A DNA stretch of 64,000 nt, from the NCBI GenBank assembly GCA_024760905.1, contig CM045729.1, positions 77,080,050-77,144,049 of the forward strand, written 5' to 3'. Positions 33,815 through 44,860 of this stretch are shown in pieces (position 1 is the first letter of the stretch; every line of letters starts with the position of its first letter). Source of the DNA: Plotosus lineatus (Eukaryota > Chordata > Actinopteri > Siluriformes > Plotosidae). The notes beneath the pieces were generated by a model. That model searched no databases. It was not told where the DNA came from and saw only the letters and a list, made by a program, of their open reading frames with translations. A program made the position numbers and the translations under genes.

Positions 33815-34372
33815 AGATCTTCTTTTTTAGTTTCCTGTGCCTTTTTCCAGAGAGAACAGGGCAGAAAAGGGGGTGTTCAGTATGTGTGGGGTCCCTGATA
33901 ATTCCACTGGCTCTCCTCTGAAGTCTGTCAGTGTAAATGTCACTGAGGGAGGGTAGTGTAGTTCCAATTACTCGCTCTGCCGTCCTCACCAGCTGCTGCA
34001 AGGCCTTCCTGTCCTCTGCAGTACAGCTGCTAAACCACACTGTATAGCAGTAGGTCAGGAGGCTCTCGATGGTGGGGCGGTAAAATTTCATGAGGAGGGG
34101 TCGGGGTAGATGGTCTTGTTGAAGCTTTCTGAGAAACTACTTCCTTTGTTGTGCTTTCCCCACATGATGGGAGATGTTTGTGGTCCAATTGAAGTCAGCA
34201 GAGATGTAGACTCCTAGAAACGTGAAGCACGTCACCCTTTCTACCTCCTCTCCATCAATGTAGAGGACCGAGTGTTCAGCTTGTTTAGATCTCCTCACGT
34301 CCATTGTCATCTTATTGTCCTTGTGGAGTTTAGTCCTTGGTATTATGGCGGCCGCATAAAGGCACGTCATGA
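33815..34372 (-). pseudogene. L2-like LINE reverse transcriptase C-terminus
   Basis: Two minus-strand frames separated by a frameshift near 34120: LYIDGEEVERVTCFTFLGVY then ISADFNWTTNISHHVGKAQQ, and MKFYRPTIESLLTYCYTVWF, CTAEDRKALQQLVRTAERVI, SDIYTDRLQRRASGIIRDPT. FLGV.I..D..W..NI, FYR.TIES.L and ALQ..VRTAER.IG are standard L2/CR1-group C-terminal motifs. Catalytic RT motifs lie upstream and are absent. Confidence 0.85.
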
Positions 34373-34711
34373 CACAATCATCTCTGAACTTGTAGATCTA
34401 TGGATAACAACAATTAATGAAATGTCTCCTCAGCAAAGAAAAAGTTAGACAATCGTTCATTCCAGGAGTGAACACAACAGTTAATCCTCATTCTATCTGA
34501 TGAATCCTTCCAGTTTTTCTATTTATTTTTCCTTCAGATCTTTTTTTTTTTTTTTTTTTTTTTTTTGCAAACTACATGCCATTAGTTATACATCTAACAG
34601 GTAAAGTAAATGATGTTTTCTGACAAATGGGGTTGCTGTTTTGAAATTAAATGAATCTTTGAACATATATAAGATTTGCCCATACACTGCAATTTGTCAT
34701 TATCTTCTCTC

Positions 34712-35003
<292 letters not shown>

Positions 35004-35029
35004 TTTTTTTTTCTAGGGAGTTTTCACTT

Positions 35030-35345
35030 CCTTTCATCACAGTGAATTCCTACCCATAATGTGGCATCCACATTACACACAATCACCACCACCGACCAGG
35101 GAAGCATGTGAGCCAGCATATGCTCCTTCTGTGGTGCGTGATCCTACCACCCACATCTTTATGAACTGCTGTGCATGCACAATCAGGGTGAATACTCTGT
35201 CTACCCCCTTCTGGTGGTCCCACTAAAAGGCAGCGAGGCTAGCGTGTGCCATACTCTCCTTCTGTGAGAGCTCAGCCAATTCATGAGATCCCTGCAATTT
35301 CAAGGTCGACAATTGTGCAGCTTGTTGATGCGCGACTCAGGAGCC
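35030..35345 (+). repeat. Two-copy interspersed repeat, copy 1
   Basis: CACACAATCACCACCACCGA, TTTATGAACTGCTGTGCATG and GACAATTGTGCAGC correspond in order to CACACAACCACCACCAACCA, TTTACAAACTGCTGTGCATG and CACAATTGTCAAGG in the copy at 45680-46045. Class unknown. Confidence 0.5.
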
Positions 35346-35600
35346 CACAACAATTATAGATAGTTAAAGAAAAGAAATTGGGGGAAAAGAGTGTATTCAA
35401 CCAATCAAAATAAAGGTTTTGGAAACATAGCACTCATTGATGCTGTATCTGAAAACACAGCACAACAAAGCCCCACAAAAAAATGATACAACCATGACTT
35501 GGGGAAAAAATGGTTGGAACACATATAGGAGGAGTCTCTAAAGTGTGATGTTACCCTCTCTAACAACAAACCCCAGCATCCCAAAGTGGATCTTAAAGCA

Positions 35601-35845
35601 TATGTGACGGGCACCACCGAATATAAGTGCTTGTCACAAGTGACGCAAGGTGCTTGTGAGACAAAGTGCGACTTATCCAGACTTCCGATTTTTCAAGTGA
35701 GAAAGTGAAGGTTGCGTGCTAAACAACTATTCAATGCACACTTGCTCACTTGAAAGATTGGAAGTCCGACTAAGCCACGTTTTGTCTCACAAGCACTATC
35801 CGTCACTTGCGACAAGCGCCTACATCCGGTGGAGCGCCTCACATA
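35601..35845. mobile_element. Palindromic MITE (family M3), complete
   Basis: The left arm starts GTGACGGGCACCACCGAATA and the right arm, read inverted, GTGAGGCGCTCCACCGGATG. The arms stay alignable without gaps for about 27 bp and then on through GTGCTTGTGAGACAAA and TTTCAAGTGAG to a central GTTGCGTGC region, so nearly the whole 245 bp folds back on itself. CATAT flanks both ends. No coding capacity. A partial copy lies at 27548-27742. Confidence 0.8.
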
Positions 35846-35849
35846 TGTG

Positions 35850-36838
35850 ATAGAGATTCAATTTTTGAATCTAGCACTGAAACGCCTTGTGATGTTGTTT
35901 GCTTCTCAGGACATAACATAGCCCATGTTGTGTTGCTGATTATCATTTTTCGAACCCATCATTGTGAGATATTTTTGTTTGTTTTAATTCATGATTATTT
36001 TTAAATGCTCATGCAATCACACGTACTGTAATTATTTTCTTCTTTTCTTTTTTTTTAAGCTGTTCAACTACATATTTGTGTTCTGAATGAGCATTGGACT
36101 CAGCTCCAGTCGAACTTGAAGTCACTAGAAGTCCAGTGATGATTCTGTCTGGCTGCAGTATTACTGTGCTGTTCCTCTCCATGTATTTCAACAGTGAAAG
36201 AGTCATTTTCACACCCTTTCTCATATTCATTTTTCATTCTAGTCTGTCGTTGCATATTCAGTATAGCCTTACCTATGATGCCATTTGCACATTTTAAAGA
36301 ACTCGAGCCAAAAGCCAGGTCTATTCATTACATATCCTAATTTATTTGACCTTTTAAGTCTCACAGTAAAAATCGGCATCGTACACCTACTCTTTTGAAC
36401 CCATGCACCAGTACAAACTGCCATATGGTGAAAACACACAGAGGAACAAGGGGTTTAATGTAAGGTGATTTTTAAAGTAGATTTAACATGTGTAAATTAC
36501 ATATCATTTAGTTTTAGCAAAACGTCTAATCTACTTAAAATTACTATCATTTTTTTAGCACAAACCTTGTTATAAGAAGACTCTCCCGCTTCGCCAAAGG
36601 CAGGATTGCTAAAGCAGGACTTTAAAGGTGTCAAGAAGGAAATTTTAACATTTTAACATTACTGGTAGATTTAGTAGAAAGTCAAGCTTAAAATATGTAA
36701 AACAAAACTCAAATGCTTTGTTCTCTGTCAGCTGATTGCACTTATAACGCTTCACAAACCTCACAAAAACTAAACAAATAAATAAATAAATAAATAATTT
36801 AGATGATTTTTTTTTTTTCTTTTGATGTCATGGTTTCA
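35850..36838. other. Unassigned stretch
   Basis: No transposon recognised. On the minus strand, 36110-36320 holds an open frame without a start (IIGKAILNMQRQTRMKNEYE, KGCENDSFTVEIHGEEQH); splice consensus at its ends is weak, so it is not called as an exon. A short (AAAT)n is at 36776-36797. Confidence 0.3.
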
Positions 36839-36841
36839 AGA

Positions 36842-37104
36842 GGGGCAGTGGTGGTCTAGTGGTAGGGCACAGGATCGCTGATCCTAAGGTTGGGGGTTTG
36901 AGTCCCCACAGGGTTGTCACTGTCCCCCCAGTGCAGCTAACTGGATTATCAAAGGCGGCCCATGTCTGTCACTTTCTATGGAGAGAGGCATGTAAAAGAA
37001 CCATTGCTGATGTAAAAACCTCTGCCAAATCAAATGTGCGAATCAGATGATTTGCTGTGGCGACTCCCGAGAAAGGGAGAAAGCTGAAAGGAAAAAGAAA
37101 AAAA
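36842..37104 (+). mobile_element. SINE family 1, tail 2, with 15-bp TSD
   Basis: Head GGGGCAGTGGTGGTCTAGTG, B box GGTTTGAGTCCCC; the body jumps from AAGAACCATTGCTGA directly into AAAACCTCTGCCAAATCAAA of tail 2, ending GAGAAAGCTGAAAGGAAAAA. GTCATGGTTTCAAGA flanks at 36827-36841 and 37105-37119. Confidence 0.9.
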
Positions 37105-37144
37105 GTCATGGTTTCAAGAATAGTGTACCAAAGAAGTAAAAGAA

Positions 37145-37176
<32 letters not shown>

Positions 37177-37204
37177 TAATAATAATAATAATAACAACAA
37201 CAAC

Positions 37205-37299
<95 letters not shown>
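37145..37299 (+). repeat. (AAT)n then (ATT)n, self-complementary
   Basis: AAT units with AAC interruptions to 37240, then TTA units to 37299. The switch makes the two halves inverted repeats of at least 34 bp. Confidence 0.95.
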
Positions 37300-37300
<1 letters not shown>

Positions 37301-37625
37301 ATAACAAGACTCAATTCACGATGTTTTCATTTTACTGTGTTTTCAGGCATCTGTGTGTTTTCTGGCATATCTTATGATCCAAGATGATCTATCCAAAGAC
37401 TAGTTATCGGTTTGTCTGATAAAATAAACACAAACAATACCATTAGGATTAATTAATGAACAGGTAACCCAAATAACAATATTTATTCTCACCCTGCATT
37501 GCTGACTGTTGTGTTAAACCATACAACTGCTCAACAAGAAGTCAGCAATAGGTTACCGATGTGAGAATATACAGTTCAAAAAAAAAAAAAAAAAAAAAAA
37601 AAGGTTAATTTCTCCAGGTAGATGT
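37300..37625. other. Unassigned stretch
   Basis: No gene or repeat family recognised apart from a poly-A of about 25 at 37578-37602. Confidence 0.35.
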
Positions 37626-37627
37626 TC

Positions 37628-37975
37628 ATCTGTTCATTATATGTAACCGCTTAATCTTAATTACAGTCATGTGGAGAGGCTAGTGCCCATCCCAGCTGAC
37701 TCCAGGCATAGGAAGGGTACACCCTGGACAGCTTGACAGGCCATCGCAGGGCGGAAACACACTGATGGCTATGCAGCTACTCTTATCAGAAGTCAGCAAT
37801 GCTTCTTTTACATGAACCTCTCACCATGGACAGTGAGAGACATGGCCAGCCTTTGATAACCGAGTTAGATGCACTGGGGGGACAGTAACGACCTGTGGAG
37901 AGTGGGGTTTGAACCCCCAACCTTAGGAACAGTGATCCAGCACGTTTACCACCAGGCCACCACTGCCGGCACTAG
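37628..37975 (-). mobile_element. SINE family 1, tail 1
   Basis: Tail 1 at the left (TGTAACCGCTTAATCTTAAT), shared body, head complement CCAGGCCACCACTGCCGGCA at the right. Confidence 0.85.
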
Positions 37976-38058
37976 GTAGGTGTATTAAATGCAATTTAAG
38001 GGTCTGATTATTTGCAGTGGAGAACAGGAACATGTCTAAAATAATAATAATATCATCA

Positions 38059-39270
38059 TCATCTTCCGCTTAGTCCAGGGTCGGGTCGCAGGGGCAGCAA
38101 CCTAAGCAAAGAGGTCCAGACGTCCCTCTCCCGAGCCACTTCCTCCAACTCTCCCGGGGGGACACCGAGGCGGTCCCAGACAAGCCGAGAGACATAGTCC
38201 TTCCAGCGTGCTCTAGGTCGACCCCGGGGTCTCTTCCCAGTTGGACATGCCCGAAACACCACACCAGGGAGGCGTCCGGTGGGCATTCTGACCAGATGCC
38301 CGAGCCACCTCAACTGGCCCCTTTCAATGCGGAGGAGCAGCAGATCTACTCCGAGCTCCCCCCGAATGGCGGAGCTTCTCACCTTATCACTAAGGGAGAA
38401 CCCCGCCACCCAGCGAAGGAAGCTCATTTCAGCCGCTTGTATCCGTGATCTTGTTCTTTTGGTCATTACCCAAAACTCGTGACCATAGGTGAGGGTTGGA
38501 ACGTAGATCGACTGGTAAATTGAGAGCGTCACCTTGCGGCTCAGCTCCTTCTTCACCATGACGGACCGGTACAGGCACCGCTTAACAGCAGAGGCTGCAG
38601 TGCTCCGTCTGTCAATCTCTCGCTCCATCCTTCCCTCACTCGTGAACAAGACCCCAAGATACTTAAACTCCTCCACTTGGGGCAGGACCTCATTCCCGAC
38701 CCGGAGGGTGCATTCCATCATTGTCCGACTGAGAACCATGGCCTCGGACTTGGAGGTACTGATCTTCATCCCAGCTGCTTCGCACTCAGCTGCGAATTGC
38801 TCCAATGAGAGCTGGAGGGCCCGACTTGATGAAGCCAAAAGGACAACATCATCCACAAAAAGCAGAGACGATATCCGATGGCCACCAAACCAGAACCCCT
38901 TATCGCCTCGACTGCGCCGAGAAATTCTGTCCATAAAAATTATGAACAGAATTGGTGACAAAAGACAGCCTTGGCGGACTCCAACTCTCACTGGAAACGA
39001 ATCCGACCTGCTGTTACCAATACGGACAAAACTCTGGCTCCAGTGATACAGCGACCGAATAGCTCGTAGCAACGGATCCGGAACGCCGTACTCTCGGAGC
39101 ACACCCCACAAGATCGTTTGAGGGACACGGTCGAAAGCCTTCTCCAAATCCACAAAGCACATGTGGACAGATTGGGCAAACTCCCATGCCCCCTCCAGAT
39201 TCCTGTGGAGCGTATAGAGTTGGTCAAGAGTGCTACGGCCCACACTGTTCCTCCTGAATCCGAGGTTCAA
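38059..39270 (-). pseudogene. Rex3 reverse transcriptase, catalytic and C-terminal part
   Basis: An uninterrupted frame of 403 codons. Motif A is VDLEKAFDRVP (residues 40-50), motif B region GVRQGCLLSP (97-106), and the active-site box FVDDVVLLAS (138-147) carries the Asp pair. The C-terminal region contains YLGVLFTSEGRMEREIDRR, LTYGHEFWVMTKRTRS and GHLVRMPTGRLPG. It reverse-transcribes the element RNA at a nicked target. Upstream of residue 1 the frame breaks (TAG near 39270), separating it from the remaining RT at 39278-39802, so the protein is not intact. Confidence 0.9.
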
Positions 39271-39277
39271 CTATAGG

Positions 39278-39802
39278 TCAGATCCTCCTCTCTAGTACCC
39301 CTGCATAGACTTTCCCAGGTAGGCTGAGGAGTGTAATTCCCTGATAATTGGAACACACCCTCTGGTCCCCCGTCTTAAAAATTGGGACCACCACCCCAGT
39401 TTGCCAATCCAGAGGTACAGCCCCTGATGACCACGCAATGTTGCAGAGACGTGTCAACCAAGACAGTCCTACAACATCCAGAGCCCTGAGATATTCCGGG
39501 CGGATCTCGTCCAACCCTGGAACTCGACCACCGAGGAGCTTTTTGACAACCTCAGTGACCTCCACTCCAGTGATGGGCGGACCCCCACCCGAACCCTCAG
39601 GGTCTTCCTCTTCCACGGAGGGCGTGTTGGTGGGATTGAGGAGGTCCTCAAAGTATTCCCTCCACCTCTCGACAACATCCCCAGTCAAGGTAAGCAGCTC
39701 CCCACCTCCACTGTAAACAGTGTTTGTGAAGAACTGCTTCCCCCTCCTGAGGCGTCGGATGGTGGGTGGCCCAGAACCTTTTTGAGGCCAACCGATAATC
39801 AC
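39278..39802 (-). pseudogene. Rex3 linker and N-terminal RT part
   Basis: Frame reads GGGELLTLTGDVVERWREYF, EDLLNPTNTPSVEEEDPEG, VTEVVKKLLGGRVPGLDEIR, PEYLRALDVVGLSWLTRLCN and PLDWQTGVVVPIFKTGDQR, which holds RT fingers-region motifs (IRPEYLRAL, W..GVVVPIFK.GD). Its C-terminal end runs into the stop/frameshift before the catalytic part. Confidence 0.9.
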
Positions 39803-40115
39803 TCTCTAGGCTCTCACCGAACTCCTCCCACGCCTGAGATTTTGCATCTGCAACAGCCTCAGCTGCAGCACGTTTGGCCTGCCGGTACCCGTTTGCTGCC
39901 TCAGGAGTCCCACAGGCTAATCAAACCTGATAGGTCTCCTTCTTCAGCTGGACGGCCCCCTTCCCCGCAGGTGTCTACCACCGGGTTCGGGGATTACCGC
40001 CACGACAAGCACCGACGACCTTACGGCCACAGCTATGGGCTGCCGCCTCAGCAATGAAGGCACAAAACATGGCCCATTCAGATTCCATGTCCCCCGCCTC
40101 CTCCGGAACGTGGTT

Positions 40116-41095
40116 CTAGCTCTGCCGGAGGTGAGAGTTAAAGGCCTCTTGGACAGGGGACTCCGCCAAACGTTCCCAGCAGACCCTGATTACACGCTTG
40201 GGCCTGCCAGGTCTGGAAGGCAACCTCCCACACCACCGAAGCCAACTCACCACCAGGTAGTGATCGGTAAACAGCTCAGCTCCTCTCTTCACCCGAGTGT
40301 CCAGAACATATGGTCGCAAGTCCGATGACACGACTGCAAAGTCAATCATCGAACTGCGACCTAGGATGTCCTGGTGCCAAGTGCACTTATGGACACCCTT
40401 ATGTTCGAACATGGTGTTCGTGATAGACAAACTATGACGAGCACAGAAGTCCAACAACGAAACGCCATTCGGATTCAGACTGGAGAGGCCGTACCTACCA
40501 ATCACACCCTTCCAGGTCACACTATTATTGCCCACATGGGCGTTGAAGTCTCCCAAGACAACGAGTGAGTCTCCCAAGGGAGCGTTCTCCAACACCCCCA
40601 CCCCCACCCCCCAAAGACTCCAAAAAGGGTGGGTACTCTGAACTGTCATTTGGTACATAAGCACAAATAACAGTCAGGACCCGTCCCCCCACCCGAAGAC
40701 AGAGGGAAGCTACCCTTTCGTCAACCGGGGAGAACCCCAACATTTGGGCACCGAGACGGGGGGGCAACAAGAATACCCACACCGGCTCGCCGCCTTTCCC
40801 CATGAGCAACTCCAGAATAGAAGAAGGTCCAGCCTCTTTCGAGATGGATGGGTCCAGAGCCCAAGCTATGCGTTGAGGTGAGCCCGACTATATCTAGTCG
40901 GTATCTCTCCACCTCACGCACCAAATCAGGCTCCTTTCCCGCCAGAGAGGTGACATTCCATGCCCCGAGGGTCAGAGTAAGTAGCCGAGGATCGGTCCGA
41001 CAGAACCCATGCCTTTGGATGCCACCCAACTCACACTGCACCCGATCCCTAAAACTCCTCCCACGGGTGGTGGGTCCATGGGAGGGCGGACCCAT
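40116..41095 (-). pseudogene. Rex3 AP-like endonuclease domain, frameshifted
   Basis: N-terminal frame (41095-40721): LGAWNVTSLAGKEPDLVREV then ERYRLDIVGLTSTHSLGSG, where the expected catalytic Glu of the LTETH/Q-type motif reads T-S-T-H. C-terminal frame (40664-40116): [31 protein letters not shown] and [11 protein letters not shown] supply the D/N, D and D-H active-site positions. A frameshift near 40700 separates the two. It nicks target DNA for insertion in active elements. Confidence 0.88.
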
Positions 41096-41539
41096 GTCTC
41101 TTTTTCAGGCTAGGCCCAGCCAGGCTACATGGGCATAAGCCCAACCACCAGGCGCTCGCTGGCCTGGGCTCCAGGAGGGAACCCCGGTGACCCGCGTCCG
41201 GGCAAGGGAGACTGCTTCCTGTGCTCTCTCTCAGATGTCATGTGTCATAGGGGTTTTTTGAATTTTTGAAACGATTTATTATGTTCAGGTGGTTTTAGTT
41301 CTAATGCACTATGATCAGTGTATTGCGATCCTCTGAGTACTCGGTAATAATAACAATAAAAAAAACAAAAAACAATGAGGATGCCCATGCTGGATGCATA
41401 GCTTTTCAAACAAAGCTACAGATAAAATTGCTGTCCTTTGTTGCAATCCATACAAAGTCTCTGCATGATCATTATTCAAAGCACATATTCTAAATTGAAT
41501 TCATCCAGAAGAATGTTTTTCTTAAAAGTTTAGACTTAA

Positions 41540-41700
41540 TATACTCATTTTCTGAACACATTCTTAGCCATCACTGGGCGAGGGTCGGTACACCCTAAAC
41601 AGCTCACCAGACCATCACAGAGCAACACATAGACAATCAATTGCATTCACATCTACACTGGGAGACAATATGAAGCTCCAAATTATGCTACTGTGCATGT
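41540..41700 (-). mobile_element. SINE family 2 fragment
   Basis: TCATTTTCTGAACACATTCT, GGTACACCCTAAACAGCTCA, CACCAGACCATCACAGAGCA and CAAATTATGCTACTGTGCAT; head missing. Confidence 0.55.
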
Positions 41701-41829
41701 ACATTGTACCATGGAGACTGATCGTGATTCTATTTTCATGGAATGTAATGAAAAGCCAACACTCATTTTGCCATTAACCAATAAATCCCTTGTTTGTAAA
41801 CAGTGCTGTCACAAACACATTCATCTCTC

Positions 41830-42175
41830 TTACTCATTTGCAGAACTGATTAATTCTGTGATAACACTAATGATAACACTAAGGCTGGGGCCTACCTCAG
41901 CTAAAACAAAGTAAAGGCAGGGTACATCCAGAACAGCGCGCCAGACTATCACAGGGCCAAAACACACAACCATGCGCACTCAAATCCACACTGAGGAGAA
42001 ATTTGGAACAGGCAATAAACACGTCTTCGACTGTGGAAGGAACCCAGGATGCCTGAAGGAAACTCACTTATGCAAGAGGAGATCATGCAAAAATGCCCAA
42101 GCTCAGACTCAAACCCAGGACCGTTTTGTTATGAGCAGATGTGCTAACCAATACACCACTGTGTCACCCTGGTTT
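41830..42175 (-). mobile_element. SINE family 2
   Basis: TTTGGAACAGGCAATAAACA, TGTGGAAGGAACCCAGGATG, AACCCAGGACCG and the head complement GTGCTAACCAATACACCACT. Moderately diverged. Confidence 0.7.
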
Positions 42176-42479
42176 CAAATGGGTTTGTTTGAAAAGTCAG
42201 AGCTGCTCATTCTCAGCTTAACCTCAACCAATCACATCCTTTCGTATTGAGAGTCTGCTAGCACAAGCAAATTAATTTAAAATTAAAATAGAAATCCACT
42301 CCAGGGAAGCATTCTCCAACGTACAGTTTCACTGTTGTTCTCTCGCTTTAATGGCATGAGGGAGAACAGGTGAGAATCACTTTCAAAACAAGATTGGACT
42401 CGACAGCGATTTTGCCCATTTAATTGTCTCCCATATGCAAGTGCTTTCCCCCCTCCTGAACAAACTATTTGTTAATTAA

Positions 42480-42483
<4 letters not shown>
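42176..42483. other. Unassigned stretch
   Basis: No gene or repeat recognised. Confidence 0.35.
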
Positions 42484-42555
<72 letters not shown>

Positions 42556-42578
42556 ACACACACTTGTCTGGGGTATTA

Positions 42579-42641
<63 letters not shown>
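42484..42641 (+). repeat. (GT)n and (CA)n inverted pair
   Basis: About 34 GT units (42484-42552), a 27-base spacer, then about 30 CA units (42580-42641); the arms are mutually complementary. Confidence 0.95.
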
Positions 42642-42643
<2 letters not shown>

Positions 42644-42763
42644 GTGCTGAGAAAGACTGTGCATGTGGACATGAAGAAAAAGTGTGACACACTTTGCACA
42701 TCTGCTAGGACCTCGAGATCATTCATCATGATGAAATTGCCTCACACACTGTAAAGTCCTGTG

Positions 42764-42816
<53 letters not shown>
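42764..42816 (+). repeat. (CA)n microsatellite
   Basis: About 26 CA units. Confidence 0.95.
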
Positions 42817-42818
<2 letters not shown>

Positions 42819-43026
42819 AATGCTGAGTGGAGCAGAAATTTACCCTGAGTGTATAACTTTGAACTTCTGTACTCCATAAAGAAAACTTAAACTTGTGAAA
42901 ACTTTTAGACAAGAATAGGATGGGGAACATCCCAATAAATAACCAGTGTTCTGTGAAATTAGGGAAATCTGAACAATAAATGCTAAAAATTAAGTAAAGA
43001 TTTATGACACAAGAGCGTACACTCAC

Positions 43027-43076
43027 GCAGGTGAAAATATACTTGTACATTGCATTGTTGTTGGGAAAAGGAAAGT
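43027..43076 (-). CDS. Candidate 50-bp exon, unknown gene
   Basis: The minus strand reads GTATACTCCCAACAG, then 50 bp, then GTGAGT. In the frame that takes two bases to complete a codon it encodes FPFPNNNAMYKYIFTC and ends in phase 0. Those two bases (AC) fit the single base left by the candidate exon 46480-46515 to make a GAC codon. Short length means the open frame alone is weak evidence. Confidence 0.2.
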
Positions 43077-43779
43077 CTGTTGGGAGTATACACCTGAGCC
43101 TACTGGATCATCAGGCCAACATTCATCCCAGTTTCTATAGTGTGAAGCAACTAGGATTTCAACTTCCCTGAATAGAAAATGTTACTCTTTCAAAATTTTT
43201 TTTAGTGGAACCCATCTATACTACTGGGTGGACAGAAACACACTTGTGTTTACAAACCGGATTCCAAACAAACTGTGAATAACAACTGAATGCAATGATG
43301 TAGAAGAGCCAGATTTCAACATTTTATCCTGAATAGAACAGAGATGACAGGGTCAAAAGTTTAAACTGGGAAAATGTATCATTTTAAGAAAAAAAAAAAA
43401 AAAAAAAGATTTTACATGTCATGGCGTCAACAAATCTCAAAAAGTTGAGGCAGGTAGTGATAAGAGGCTGAAAGAGTCAATTGCACTTATAACGGACAGC
43501 TGGAAGACCAATGAGGTCCATGGGCAACATGACTGAGTATAAAAAGAGCTTCTCAGAGTGACAGTGTCTCTCAGAATTGGAGATGGGTAGAGGATCACCA
43601 ATTCTCCCAATTGTGTGCAGAAAGATAGTGGAGCAATATCAGAAAGGTGTTTCCCAGTGAAAATAATTGTGAAATATAAGTGAAAATAAAAAAAATTGCA
43701 AATAATTTGAAGTTATAATCATCTTTCACCGATCGAGAACCTTTGACACATCATAAAGAGGTAGGTGAAACAAAGACGG

Positions 43780-43914
43780 TCCAAGATATTTGAACAGTTT
43801 GAGGCCTGTATGAGACAAGAATGGGGCAGCGTTCCTATTTCTCGACTTGAGAAACGTATCCCCTCGGACCCCAGACGTTTGCAGACTGTTGTAAGAAGAA
43901 GATGAGATGCCTCA
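43780..43914 (+). pseudogene. C-terminal transposase remnant of the long-TIR Tc1-like element
   Basis: Reads EQFEACMRQEWGSVPISRLE then KRIPSDPRRLQTVVRRR before a stop. The R-Q-E-W and P-R-R-L-Q-T-V-V-R-R wording is the usual C-terminus of this Tc1-like group. It is cut by the LINE insertion beginning near 43915. Confidence 0.65.
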
Positions 43915-43954
43915 GCTTAGCACTCTAACACACACACACACACACACCCGCACG

Positions 43955-44807
43955 CTCAATGGTGGACGTCCAGGGGCGGGACATTGAGACAGTGGACAGT
44001 TTCGGATACCTGGGCGTTCACCTTAACAATAAACTGGACTGGTCCCACAACACCAACGCCCTGTACAAGAAGGGCCAGAGTCGCCGCCACCTTCTGAGGA
44101 GACTTAGGTCCGTCGGAGTATGCAGACCTCTGCTCAGGACTTTTTATGACTCTGTGGTGGCCTCTGCAATCCTCTACGCTGCCATCTGCTGGGCCCTGGG
44201 CAGCACAGAGCGGCACAGAAAGAGACTGAACAAGCTGGTCAGGAGGGCCAGCTCTGTCCTTGGCTGCCCACTGGACTCTGTGGAGGAGGTGAGTGAGAGG
44301 AGGATGGTAGCAAAGCTCACATCCATCCTGGTCAACAGCTCTCACCCACTGCACCCGACTGTAGAGAAGCTGAGTAGCTCCTTCAGTGGACGACTGAGAC
44401 ATCCTCAGTGCAGGAAGGAGCGCTACCGCAGGTCGTTCATTCCCACCGCTGTCAGACTGTACAACGCCACTTTGTAACTGTCTGTGAAAATACCGGTTAT
44501 GTGCAATAAAAACCCCGTGCACTTTAATCAACCACATCTACCCCACTGACTATGAACCATATCAACCCATCTACTCTGCCCTCAGATACATATACACTTG
44601 AATATAGGCCAGTCTACAAAGTTGTTCCCTCTTTTCTTTTATTGTTGATTGATTTATACTATTTATGTATCTATTTATTTATTTACTTATATAATATATA
44701 TGTATGTGTGTATGTTTGTATTTGTATCTATTTTTGCACCCCCTACTGATGGTACCTCAAGAGCCTGTAACAGTGAATTTCTCCATTGTGAGATTAATAA
44801 AGCTGCA
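43955..44807 (+). pseudogene. CR1/L2/Rex1-type LINE C-terminus and 3' UTR
   Basis: A frame of 172 codons (43959-44477) contains VDSFGYLGVHLNNKLDWSHN, LRRLRSVGVCRPLLRTFYDS, VVASAILYAAICWALGS, LNKLVRRASSVLGCPLDSVE and RYRRSFIPTAVRLYN, the region downstream of the RT catalytic core in the jockey-type superfamily. The 3' UTR ends CCATTGTGAGATTAATAAAG and an (ATCTT)n tail. 5'-truncated insertion with an intact C-terminal frame, so fairly young. Confidence 0.85.
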
Positions 44808-44860
44808 TCTTATCTTATCTTATCTTATCTTATCTTATCTTATCTTATCTTATCTTATCT
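44808..44860 (+). repeat. (TTATC)n tail of the LINE
   Basis: About 10 pentamer units at the LINE 3' end, consistent with the template-slippage tail of this LINE group. Confidence 0.9.

Larger units (their letters stand above)
38041..41255 (-). mobile_element. Rex3 (RTE-type) non-LTR retrotransposon, near full length
   Basis: The minus strand carries, in order, an endonuclease domain (41095-40116), a linker, an RT domain and C-terminus (39802-38059) and a 3' end with GAAGATGATGATGATATTA at 38043-38064 (complement), the ATG/ATGA-rich tail typical of Rex3. Plus-strand stretches TTGGTGACAAAAGACAGCCT (38952) and ACCACCACCCCAGTTTGCCA (39388) correspond, with few changes, to the two sites conventionally used to amplify Rex3 RT from fish. 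Length of about 3.2 kb is close to complete, but the coding sequence is frameshifted. Confidence 0.92.

Noticed and set aside
38534..39046. 170-codon plus-strand frame
   Set aside because: Antisense of the Rex3 reverse transcriptase.
42472..42754. Cys-Val and Thr-His repeat frames
   Set aside because: Translations of (GT)n and (CA)n tracts.
43956..44537. 193-codon minus-strand frame opposite the LINE C-terminus
   Set aside because: Antisense shadow of the recognisable plus-strand RT C-terminal frame.
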